Positions 1 through 9,614 of a DNA stretch of 64,000 bases are shown piece after piece. The stretch comes from Notolepis coatsorum (lineage: Eukaryota > Chordata > Actinopteri > Aulopiformes > Paralepididae), in NCBI GenBank assembly GCA_963971535.1, contig OZ020589.1, positions 57,621,511 through 57,685,510 on the forward strand. Direction: 5' to 3'. Position 1 is the stretch's first letter. Each line of letters begins with the position of its first letter. The notes under the pieces were generated by a model. It did no database searches, was not told where the DNA came from, and was given only the letters and a program-made list of their open reading frames with translations. Position numbers and translations under genes: made by a program.

Positions 1-139
1 TAATAAAGGGAAGATGATAAAACCGAAGATTCTGTATATACAGTACTGAATTCTCCCATCCGGACCAATGCAATTTGAAATATTATTATAGAATATAGAA
101 TATATGCTTATACATTACCTTATTATAGCCAATTCGCAC

Positions 140-183
<44 letters not shown>

Positions 184-826
184 TCTTTAAAATGCCCGAG
201 TTCAATTTGGATTTAGTATCACCAGGCGTGCATAATAACAGATGCTGATATCTACTGTAATCGACTTATTTCTCCCACAGTGCAAACGTTTTGAAACTAA
301 TTTCAGATCTAATTGTTCTTACATGCTAACAATAGGGAGGAGAAACTAACTGCGTTTCAATATTTGTCAAAAACGTTACCTTTTGTGGCTTATTATCGCA
401 AATTATTATTATTATTATTGACATATTCATAATTCAACTCTGAACTTTGAACCCCCATAGAACTTGAAGGGAAATGTAGTTTGGAAACCTTTCAACGCTG
501 ATCCACAGCTATGCATGCCCTCGACAAAATGGCCGCAAAAAACTACAATTCCCATGGTTCAACATTTTCAAAATGGTCACCGTCTCGGATTATACTTCAG
601 CAAAACGAGAAGGTAAAACGATATAATGACACTTTTAACCTATTGCTAAACTAACGTATTGATGATAATATACATTCTACATGCTTTTGTGACATGTTAG
701 TGATCTTAATACTTGAAAACGTTTGATTTTAAAATCGCAAATTTATTGCATCACTCATAAAAATATGAATATATGATCATAATGTCAAAAAAGGGTCGGT
801 ACCGACCCCGTGGGGGGGAACAGGTT
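1..826. other. AT-rich sequence without a gene
   Basis: No reading frame here resembles a known protein. The stretch holds a (TA)n microsatellite, a short ATT run near 404-420, and a perfect 16-bp palindrome (GGGTCGGTACCGACCC) near 793-808 just before the tandem array of the Gypsy-A LTR fragment. I see no transposon termini. Confidence 0.6.
142..181. repeat. (TA)n microsatellite
   Basis: About twenty uninterrupted TA dinucleotides. Confidence 0.95.
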
Positions 827-1045
827 CCCTCTTTACATGAGAAATATCAGTAGTTCAAGTATCTTACTGGGTGCATTGACCCTTTAAGTCTCCCTCTTTA
901 CAGGAGAAATATCAGTAGTTCAAGTATCTTACTGGGTGCATTGACCCTTTAACTCTCCCTCTTTACAGGAGAAATATCAGTAGTTCAAGTATCTTACTGG
1001 GTGCATTGACCCTTTAACTCTCCCTCTTTACAGGAGAAATATCAG
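827..1045. repeat. 65-bp tandem array (3 full units plus a partial)
   Basis: Units begin at 827, 892, 957 and 1022 with CCCTCTTTACAGGAGAAATA. The first carries a CATGAG variant. The same unit occurs at 13959-14290 with about five copies. Confidence 0.95.
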
Positions 1046-1150
1046 TACCCATATATACAATGTGCATCAATCAAATACAAAATACAATATCAAAATACAA
1101 TATCAAAAATACAAAAGGTGAAAGGGGGTCAAAAGCCCTTGGAAGTCCTT

Positions 1151-1295
1151 GTGTTCAAGTTCAATCAGTTTGTATCATTGTGTTCAAGTTCAATCAGTTC
1201 GTATCATTGTGTTCAAGTTCAATCAGTTTGTATCATTGTGTTCAAGTTCAATCAGTTTGTATCATTGTGTTCAAGTTCAATTAGTTTGTATCATA
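1151..1295. repeat. 29-bp tandem array, 5 copies
   Basis: Five head-to-tail copies of a unit beginning GTGTTCAAGTTCAATCAG, with single-base variants. The short open frames across it are artefacts of the repeat. Confidence 0.95.
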
Positions 1296-1392
1296 GAAAA
1301 GGATAGGTCATACCGTTCTTGGAAGTTCTTGTGACTCAAGTTCAATTAGTTCGTTAATTCCCGATCCACTTCCTCACTGGGAGTGAGGAACC

Positions 1393-2340
1393 ACTATCGC
1401 GGTTTACGCAGGTAAGTGGCATGCTTTTCAAGAGTGGTGTGAGGTTGGGGGCCTGAACCCGGTGTCCTGCCCCCTGGACTCTGTTCTTTCCTTCCTCCAG
1501 TCTATCTTGGATAGGCTGTAGGCCTCGACAGTGAGGGTATACGCTGGCGCTATATCCTCTTGTCACGTGGGTTTTGAGGGCGGTACGATGTTCAGCCACC
1601 CTCTCGTGAAATGTTTCCTGCTTGGCGGTCGGCATCTAAAGCCTGTGGAACGATCTCTGTCTCCGAGTTGGGACCTCCAACTGGTCCTGGGCCGGTTGTC
1701 GGAGGCCCCGTTTGAGCCTCTTGAGCAGGCGCCATTGGAGCGGCTGTCCTTTAAGACCGCGTTCCTTTTGTCCATCACTTCCGCTAAGCGCGTGGGTGAG
1801 CTGTGTGCTCTCTCGTGCGGCCTGAGTGCCTGTCTATTCGGGCCGATAGCGGTGCGACTCTGAGGCCTAATCCGGTCTTCGTGCCAAAGAATATCCGGAG
1901 CTCTTTTCGCTCCAGAGATATTGTGGTTCAGGCGTTTCATCCGCCTCCTCACGCTAGTGAGTTGGAGGCGAGCCTTCACCTGTCGTGCCCTGTCCGTGCA
2001 CTGGGGGTTTACCTCAGTCGGACACAGGATCTCAGGGCTTCCGATCAACTGTTTGTTTGTTACGGTGGCCCTTGCGCGGGTAAGGCACTGTCCAAGCAGC
2101 GCCTGTCACATTGGTTGTGCGAGGGCATTGCCCTTTGCTACACGTTGGCTGGACAGGTCCCCCCCGGGGGCGTCAGGGCGCACTCCACTCATGGAGTGGC
2201 GGCCTCTGCTGCCCTGTTATGAGGGGCCTCGGTGGAGGACATCTGTGCTGCGGCCTTCTGGTCCTCCCTGGGTCCTTTCGTTAGGTTTTACCTCGTGGAC
2301 ATGACTGGGGGTTCTGTCTCCCAGGCGGTTCTGGGGTCTG
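1393..2340 (+). pseudogene. DIRS tyrosine recombinase, broken
   Basis: The translation spans the N-terminal helical domain (starting near VYAGKWHAFQEWC), the conserved block SAKRVGEL with the first catalytic Arg near 1790, the block DQLFVCYGG near 2050, the HxxR region near 2185-2200, and the segment FYLVDMTGG with the presumed nucleophile Tyr near 2285. Breaks are a TAG near 1519, a frame change around 1803-1863, and a TGA near 2219. In the HxxR motif this copy reads HSTHG where the related copy near 59865 reads HSTRG, so the second catalytic Arg has become His. Recombinases of this family cut and rejoin DNA through a 3'-phosphotyrosine to integrate the circular DNA intermediate. This copy cannot do so. 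Confidence 0.8.
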
Positions 2341-2639
2341 GGACCTCTCCTGCGTCCCGCCATTTGGTGGGCTAGCAGGGGTGTGTGGGTGTAAGCCACG
2401 GAGTGTTGTGTCACACGTGGTTCTGCCTGTGCTGTGCGTTCAGGGGTGCCTGGTTCCCCCTTTTTCGCACATTGGTGGAGTTGACTGCCTCCCCCCCTTC
2501 GTTAGGACGGGCGGGTGGACGGGACTCCCCTCCTCCCTGGCTGGGGCTTACGGGCCCTCAGGGGGTACACTTGTCAGGCCACGCATCCGCTCTGCCCATA
2601 TCTCATTGGCAGAGCGAGACACGATAGCCAAGTATGCTA

Positions 2640-2941
2640 TATAACGAAAGGTTATTTCATAACCTAGTTATATGAATACTGGCTGAGTGTCTCGCTCTTA
2701 GCGCCCTGAGGTCCCTTGGATGGGTTTCCGCTTATGGAAATCGTTCTGAGGAAGGTGGAGCGTGACCATTTCCGGCGTCATATAGGGAGACGCATGGGAG
2801 TGGCTTGGTCACGTGCAAGTGGGTGCCTTTGTTTGTTTCGCGTGCACGCTATGTGCATGGAGATAAGAGGATATCTCATTGGCAGAGCGAGACGCTCAGC
2901 CAGTATTCATATAACTAGGTTATGAAATAACCTTTCGATAT
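2640..2941. repeat. DIRS-A terminal module with inverted arms
   Basis: The arm at about 2640-2700 (containing AACCTAGTTATATGAATACT) is repeated inverted at about 2872-2938 (AGTATTCATATAACTAGGTT), enclosing about 170 bp. Related modules of similar size occur near 14964-15252, 60325-60616 and 63120-63417. Confidence 0.85.
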
Positions 2942-2943
2942 TC

Positions 2944-4383
2944 TTGTTCAGTGTCGTTGGGTCAGCAGTTGTCCCTGGAGCTCCCTCAGGAAGAACGGCA
3001 TATGAGGGGTCTTGTTTGACAGTGGACACTGGGAGGGGTTTCGGTTTTTCTTGTGTCAGATTTGATGGTTTCAGGATTTGATTGTACTCCTGGGGTTTCC
3101 ACTACTAGACCTCCATGGTCATAGTGATAAGTGAGATCAAGATAGTCATCATCTGGGTCTTCTCCCTCTGATTCATTCGAGCTTTTTTCTCTTGGGCTCT
3201 GTCAGGTTCTTGGTCGCTTAGGTTTGTCTCTTACAGTAGGTCCATCTTCCACAGGGGTCATAGGAAGGAATCCGCAAGGTAGCAGTAGGTCTCGATGGTG
3301 CATTCGTAGTGGATCATCTCTGGTTTCAGGTCTCACTACATAGACTGGGACATTTCCAGTTTGTTTCACTACAATGTAGATATCTGCTTCCCACTGGTCT
3401 GCTAGCTTGTGCTTGCCTCTGATACAGACGTTTCTGACGAGAACCCTGTCACCTTCCTGCAGGGTAGACTCAACAACTCGTTTGTCAAATCTTGCTTTGT
3501 TAGGGTCCGCCTTCTTCTTTGCATTTTCTGTAGCTACTCTGTAACTTGCTTCAAGGTGGGATCTCAGACTGCGGACGTACTGCGAGTGTGAGCCTGGCTG
3601 GTAGTTGACAGGTAAGTTGAAGGCTATGTCCATAGGCAATCTTGGCTGTCGCCCGAACATCAGCTTATACGGGGTGAATCCAGTAGTGTCATTCTTAGTA
3701 CAGTTGTAGGCATGTACTAGAGGTTTGACGTAGTCTCGCCAATGGCTTTTCTTCGGATTCTCCAAGGTGCCCAGCATATTAAGCAGGGTCCTGTTGAAGT
3801 GTTCAACTGGGTTTCCCCTTGGATGGTACGGGATGGTTCGTATCTTTTTGATGCTGGCTAGCTCACACAGCTCTTTAATTGTGCAGGACTGGAAATCCGC
3901 ACCTTGGTTGCTGTGGAGCTTCTCCGGGATACCATAGTGGACAATGAAGTGGTCCCATAGGCATTTAGCGACCGTCCACGCTTTTTGATTTGCGGTAGGG
4001 ATCGCTATTGCATATTTCGTAAAGTGGTCTGTAATGACCAAGATGTCTTTTGTGTTGCTGGAGTCTGGTTCCAGGCTGAGAAAGTCCATGCACAACAACT
4101 CGAGTGGTCATGTGGCTGTGATGTTCACCAACGGGGCAGCTTTCTCTTGTGGAACTTTACGCCGTACACGTCGGTTGCAGGTCCTGATCTTTGTTTCTAC
4201 TTCAGCTGATATTTTGAGCCAATATAATCGCTTTCGAACGAGGTCTAGGGTTCGGTCCACGCTCATGTGGCCCATGTCATCGTGAAGGCTCTTTAAGACT
4301 ATGGGTCTCAGGTCTTCAGGCAGCACAAGTTGGTGGTGGGTCTGTGTGCCTTCTTGTCTTTTCCGGTACAGAACTCCGTCCAA
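2944..4383 (-). pseudogene. Gypsy-A integrase and pol C-terminus
   Basis: The zinc-binding N-terminus lies at about 4150-4300. It keeps both His residues, but the second Cys of the closing CxxC is Arg (CNRRVRRK). An in-frame TGA at 4108-4110 separates it from the catalytic core (4098 downward). The first Asp is in CMDFL. The second should be in HSDQG but is HSNQG (AAC at 3907-3909), a catalytic loss. The Glu is near FNRTLLNML. A chromodomain-free C-terminus follows with HHRDLLLPCGFL and a stop at 3202. Pol-like sequence rich in Glu, Ser and Asp continues to 2944 where DIRS-A begins. The domain would insert viral-like cDNA into host DNA. This copy is dead. Confidence 0.85.
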
Positions 4384-4406
4384 TACTTCTAACCGGTTCC
4401 ACTATC

Positions 4407-4809
4407 TTAGTAGTAGAAGGTAAAGTTTTGGGATTTCGGTGGAGGTTTCTCCCCTGACTTCACAAGCTGTAGCACTTGACGGATACAGGTGTCGGCTCTT
4501 TGCTTTTCTCTCATTTCGTCTGGAGTTATCAGCGGAACGACGGGTAGGCCACCCAGCTGATCTTCTCCTTGGAAACTGTCTGGAATTACACTTGGGTGGA
4601 GGGCAAGTGATACCACCGATGCAATGCTGGATTTACATTTACATTACAATGCTGGATGGTGTCTCTTTAGAGCCGTTGTCGATCACTTCGCGACCTAAGT
4701 GTCTTTCACAGATGGCTCTAATGATGTCTTCATTCATGCTTGCATGCTCGGGTTCGGAGAGGTGTCTTTTCGCGAAATTCTTTCCATTTCTTTTCTTGAT
4801 ATTGGGTCA
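4407..4809 (-). pseudogene. Gypsy-A linker between RNase H and integrase
   Basis: Minus-strand frames here are short and shifted. The 4407-4616 frame (ending FTFYY) reads like the tether between RNase H and the integrase zinc domain: it has charged helical sequence such as EMREKQRADTCIRQVLQLV, as is common just before the integrase of Gypsy elements. Frameshifts on both sides separate it from its neighbours. Around 4625-4650 a short duplicated ACATTTACATTACAATGCTGG motif is visible on the plus strand. Confidence 0.55.
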
Positions 4810-5275
4810 TCAGCTGTGTGGTCGTCTGGACAGCCCATCAGCATCTTGATTTTGTTTTCCAGCTCTGTATTGCAGCTGGAAATCGAAGGTTGATAGATCA
4901 GATAACCATCTGTAGCTTGTGGCATCAAGCTTAGCAGTGGTAAGGACGTATGTCAGTGGGTTGCTATCAGTGAGAAATGGTCTTCCGTAGAGGTAATCCT
5001 GGAATTTTTCAGTTACCGACCATTTTAAGGCAAGGAACTCCAACTTATGGGCAGGATACCTGGTTTCACATCTTGACAATCCGCGGCTTGCATAAGCGAT
5101 GACACGCTTCTGTCCTTGCTGCTCCTGGTAGAGGGCGGCGCCGAGACCTAGTGTGCTTGCATCTGTGTGCAATATGTAAGACTGCTTGGGGTCGGCGAAA
5201 CCGAGGACAGGGGCAGTTGTCAGCCTTTCTATGATAGCTTCGAAAGCTGTCTGGCAAGCTGGGTCCATCTGTCAT
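4810..5275 (-). pseudogene. Gypsy-A RNase H
   Basis: The 152-codon frame shows the RNase H landmarks of Ty3/Gypsy pol: LHTDASTLGLGAAL with the first catalytic Asp, the helix RYPAHKLEFLALKW, TDSNPLTYVL where TDNNPLTY is usual, and DADGLSRR at the end. It removes RNA from the RNA-DNA hybrid during reverse transcription. It is out of frame with the RT frame by one frameshift near 5268-5275, where the sequence around WTDPACQTAFEAI changes frame. Confidence 0.85.
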
Positions 5276-6923
5276 CGAAGGGATCTTTAGGGTCGTGATA
5301 CTTCTCGGTGTTCACTGTAGCTTTTCCGCGCTTCTTCGTTGGAGGGTATCCGGCGGTAAGTGCGTTGAGTGATTTCACTATCTTCGAATAGTCTTTGACG
5401 AATCTACGGTAGTAACCGCAGAATCCTAGAAATGCTCTCAGTTCTTTCAGTTTGGTTGGTTTTGGCCAGGTTTTGAGTGCGGTTGTATTTTCTGGGTCCG
5501 TTTTGACTCCTTTCTCAGACACTATGTGGCCTAGATACCTTACGGAGGTCTGGAAGAATTTGCACTTTTCGGGTGATAGTTTTAGCCCATACTCTTTCAG
5601 ATGGCTCAGGACTCGCATGAGCCTCTCCTCGTGTTCCTCTACTGTTGAAGAGAAGACGATTAGATCGTCCACGAAGACGAGGGCTTGCTTCAAGTTCAGT
5701 TCTCCCAGGCACCGCTCCATAAGCCTCTGGAACGTGCTTGGGGCATTTGTTACTCCTTGAGGCATCCTATTGAACTCAAAGAATCCCAGCGGGCAGACGA
5801 ATGCTGTCTTGTGCTTGTCCTTCTCGTCCATTTCGATCTGGTAAAAACCAGATTTGAGATCCATCACTGAGAACCATTTGGATCCAGTCAGTGCTGAAAA
5901 ATAATCCTCCAGGTTGGGTAGGGCGTATGAGTCCTTTACTGTTTGGAGGTTCAGTTTCCTATAGTCTATGCATAGTCTGACATCGCTGTTCTTCTTCCTG
6001 GCGACTACAATTGGTGACGAGAAGGGTGATTCAGATTCTCAGATGACTTCAGCGTCGAGGAGCTGTTGAATGTGGTTGCGCACAGCTTCTATGTCTTGAG
6101 GGTGTATAGGTCTCGCCCGATGTTTGAATGGCGTCTTGTCATTGAGATTTATGTGATGCTTTATCTTGTCAGTGCATCCGAAGTCGAGATCATGGTGTAC
6201 GAAAACGTCCTGCATGGAGTTCAGCCGTTCAGTTATCCTCTCTTTCCACTCTTGGGGTACTGGAGAGTCTCCAAAGTCAAACTTGAGCTTTGATTTTTGG
6301 TTAGGGTCTGTCGATGGTTCTGGGTCAAGTGTCTTGAGGGACAGGACACTCATGACTGCATGTATCTCGGCTATCACAACATTCGGGGACAGGGTGATAT
6401 CGTGGTTGGATTCGTTCTTGAGGATGACTGGTATACAATGTGGCAGTTTCTGTGGTGGCTCTGCTAAGCCATCTGATACCAGTATTCCACCTGGCAAGGC
6501 TGTTGACCTTGGGGATTCTATCATCACCCAACTTCCTGCGTTGGTTACTCTGCAACTCACTAATCCCTCAAGGACTTTGGTCTGACCTGGAGCGATAGTT
6601 TCAGGGTCTTTGCTATGTAGTTTCACTTCGCCCATGGTGGAGTCCACAGACTGTTTATGTCTGGCTTCAAGGGTTTTCAAGACTACCTTGTATCCGTATG
6701 GCAGGGATTGGTAGTTCTGAGATGTGGTATCTGCATACTGCTTGTACAGGATATCTAGGGTGTTTGTGCGTATCAACGCTGATGACAGAGGGGAGCGCAT
6801 ATCAGGCACAATCAGCGCTAGGTTGGGCGCTTCAATGTCTACTCCGAACATGCTCTTGGGAAACTTGATTGTAGTTTCAACGTAGCCGAGGTAGGGAATT
6901 TCCTGACCGTTGACCCCTTCCAC
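5229..6923 (-). pseudogene. Gypsy-A reverse transcriptase
   Basis: One reading frame runs from 6923 to 5229, interrupted only by a TGA at 6036-6038. The upstream part (to about 6040) covers the protease tail and the RT approach. Downstream lie the RT palm motifs: MDLKSGFYQIEM, NRMPQGVTNAPSTFQRLM and the catalytic FVDDLIVFS, followed by the connection with FLGFCGYYRRFV. The stop lies at AEVI/ESESPFSSP, where Gypsy proteins often have Arg-Glu-Ser. A CGA to TGA change (CpG decay) would explain it, but that is inference. Polymerase motifs are otherwise intact. Confidence 0.88.
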
Positions 6924-6924
6924 T

Positions 6925-7119
6925 TCAAGCAGGTCGTATAAGGAGTGGATGGGTAGACATGTTCTCTTGATAGAAGGAATTCGGGATCATTGTCACTTGG
7001 GAGCCTGTATCGAGTAAGCAGCTGCACTCCTTACCTTCTATGGTTACTTGTGCAGTGCACTTAGCTCCAACCAGTCCTTTTGGTAGGGCTACTTCTTTGA
7101 TATGAGAGGCCGAGCACAT
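6925..7119 (-). pseudogene. Gypsy-A aspartic protease
   Basis: A 64-codon frame contains CSCLLDTGSQVTMIP, the active-site DTG of retrotransposon aspartic proteases, with the preceding beta strand VTIEGKECS. The next frame (6923 and below) continues the protease-to-RT linker after a frameshift near 6923-6960. The protease would cleave Gag-Pol in the particle. Confidence 0.8.
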
Positions 7120-7298
7120 ATTGGAGGCTCGCCGCTTCCGTCTGGGACATCTCTCTCGTAACTCAGTTCCCGCCTGTCCCTCAGCAGAAACTGTATTTAG
7201 TTTAAATCAGGCTTGGAGGCTCTATTTTCAGCGTCCCATGCATGCTGTTTCTCCTCTAGTAGTTTCTTTTTCGAGACCACCAGAGAGGGGTTCGGTTC

Positions 7299-8425
7299 AC
7301 TCTCGCAGTGAGGTCTGATGTGTCCATCTTCTCCACATCTGAAGCAATACCAGGGTCTTGGTCTATTGCTTGTGTTGCTCTTTGAGTTTGGAGTCTCTGA
7401 CTTTTGGGACTTGGGGGTACCTCTGTCAGTCGTCAGCTTGGGTTTAACTGATGTCGGAGATTTCTTGCTTGGCAGCTGGCCTCGCTTGTCTTTTCCTGCT
7501 GTCGTTCGGTATCATTCTCATGAGTTGTGTCTGTAAATCTGCAACTAAAGCCTTTAAACTTTGGACTTCAGAGCTGGTATCTGGGATCGGCTGTGAAGTG
7601 CATTCCTCCTCACACTGGTTCCAGATGCCTTGGTAGTTAGATGATACCCTCGGTCTTGAAACACTGAGGTATTGTTTCATGTGGCATTCTTTGGAAGAGC
7701 GCTTGTCTTTGGAAGAGCGCTGTGCGGAGTAACAGGAGGAACTCTGCAAAGGTAGGTGGGTTTCTCTTTCTCTGTTCTAGCTGCAGCTCGGTTATCATGG
7801 TGTTGTCCCAGCAGCCTCTGATGAATTGTCTTAGAAGTTGCTGATCAAGGTCGGTTGCAGCTACGCCTCCTCTCCTGTAGGTGGTATTCAGCATCACCTG
7901 TAGTTATGGGAGGTAAGCTGAAGGTTTCTCTCCATTGTTTTGCATTGTATGGAGGTACTTTGCGAAAAGGTCATCTCCATCTTCGACAGTTCTGAAGGCA
8001 GAGTCGAGGATCTCCAGGTACACCTCTGGAGGACATTCAGGTGCCAGGTGCTTTATGATGTCAATGAAGGGTGCCATGAGGCTATCAAGGAGTTTCCGGG
8101 ACTTGTGTAGATCAGACAATTTTGTGTCTTTGTGAAGAAGCCCCAGATTGGAACGCCATGTCTCGTAGTCTACTTCTCTGTTGGGTCGAGGACTCCGCCC
8201 AGAAAAGAGTCTGAGTCTCAGGGATGCTTGGCTGTGCATGGCTGAGTCCACAATCATCTTCTGCACCTCAGGTGGGTTGGCATCAGAGAGTTTCAGAGCA
8301 GGTCGTGCATTCTCTTGAGAGCGTGCTGGTGAAGAAGGCCGGCTGTGCTCTGGTCGGACTTGCTGCTCTGGGACTGTTCTGGGTGGAAGGCTAGCTTGTG
8401 TTGCAGCCTCCGGGACAATCGTCAC
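7299..8425 (-). pseudogene. Gypsy-A gag, main part with CCHC knuckle
   Basis: The 173-codon frame at 7904-8425 resembles the capsid-like region of PNMA-type gag proteins: LRLRLFSGRSPRP, DYETWRSNL, then PEVYLEILDSAFRTVEDG. The frame at 7637-7897 continues it (LLRQFIRGCWDN) after a frameshift near 7900. The 7444-7749 frame holds a duplicated segment (QALFQR / SSKDKRSSKE) and a coiled stretch. On the minus strand near 7318-7350 the translation YCFRCGEDGHIRPHC gives a CX2CX4HX4C zinc knuckle. The gag N-terminus is displaced to 12637-13102 by the L2 insertion. The product would form the particle and bind RNA. Confidence 0.75.
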
Positions 8426-9102
8426 TCAGCTCTTTTTCTGTTTCTTGTTTCTTGTTTTGTCGGATTCAGAGCACTGCTGGCGTCAACATGTGACTGCCGC
8501 TTCTGTCTGTATCTGTGAAACTGTATTCCAGCCCTGTTACCCGTTTCCCCCACGTCCATTCCTTGTATTTTTTTATTCTACCATCTACGTTGCTTGTGTT
8601 CCCCGTCCACTCTCCTGCGCCTGTCCTGACTCTCTACAAACATTTAACGTCCTCACTTTTCCCCCCCCTCTGTGGACCTGCCGACTACACTACCACAGTT
8701 CCCATCACTGGATCTCAAACTGGACTACAAACCCCGCCACTGGAAAATAAACTCCCGGATCTACACATTTTCTCCTTGACTAAACGTTACCAGTCCTCCG
8801 GTCCTGTGTGTGTTCCTCCCTCTGCTCCTGGCTGTCTGTTGTCGGCTAACCAGCTACCTGCCGCTGGCACTGCCTGCCTGGCCGTGGTGTGCTACTACCC
8901 CCTTCCCGTGAGGGTGTCACCACTCCCTCGCGCTGGTCTGCGGGTTTCCATCTCCTCGGGTGAGTGTCGGCGATATTCCACTACTGCCCTCACTCTCCTG
9001 TTGGTCTTGGCTGTTAGTATGGCGCGGTCAGGTTGGCCTGCTACGCGGGCTTGGTCTGGAGCCGGCTACTACACGCCTCATCAAAACAACAACACACTCT
9101 CT

Positions 9103-9162
9103 CCCAGTGTCCAGCTGCAGCTCCGGAGTGCTCCCAGTGTCCAGCTGCAGCTCCGGAGTGAT
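9103..9162. repeat. 30-bp direct duplication in L2-a 5' region
   Basis: Two exact adjacent copies of a unit starting CCCAGTGTCCAGCTGCAGCT. Confidence 0.95.
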
Positions 9163-9614
9163 CTGCTCACGATGCTACTCCAACTCTCTGCCCTCCAACT
9201 ACTACCAATTTTTAACCCACTCCTGCTCCTATCCTATACCCAACTTGGACTCCTGCTTCTCCTACCGTTTTTCCCTTAGATTCTCACTCCCCCCCTCCCC
9301 TCATTTTACACTGCCCGCCCCCCCCCCCCCCCCCACCCCCCCGCCGCCTCTCATATACTCCTGCTGATCTTCACTCGTACAATAACAATTACCGTCTCCC
9401 TGCTGCCACTGCCACTGCTGCCAGAAACGCTGGCATTCACTGTCGCCGGCGCAACATACACCGAGGCCCCCACCTAAATTGAAACCGGACTCTCCACCTC
9501 CCTGACGGCTCATACATCCCCTCTTCCTGGACTACCTCTCGCCCCCCTGACACCCCCACCCACAACACCGCTAACCTCGATAACCTCCGCTCCTTCCTCC
9601 CTGCTCCCCCTTGC

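Larger units (their letters stand above)
827..1392 (-). repeat. Truncated 3' LTR of Gypsy-A
   Basis: The segment matches 13959-14626 in the same orientation: a 65-bp tandem array, a shared linker beginning near CCCATATATACAATGTGC, a 29-bp tandem array, and a shared end GGGAGTGAGGAA. It lacks the part of the LTR corresponding to 13187-13958, so about half of the LTR is missing on the low-coordinate side. Immediately after the shared end the sequence becomes DIRS recombinase coding sequence instead of a polypurine tract and pol. Confidence 0.75.
1393..2943 (+). mobile_element. DIRS-A: 3' part of a DIRS-like retrotransposon
   Basis: It contains most of a tyrosine-recombinase domain followed by a non-coding tail and a terminal module with about 60-bp inverted arms (2640-2941). 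DIRS elements carry a tyrosine recombinase instead of an integrase and end in inverted repeats. The gag and reverse-transcriptase parts are absent, so this is a 5'-truncated fragment. It abuts the Gypsy-A 3' LTR on the left and Gypsy-A pol on the right. Confidence 0.8.

Noticed and set aside
827..1295. Regular repeats that could suggest a CRISPR array
   Set aside because: The units are directly adjacent with no variable spacers, and the context is a vertebrate LTR.
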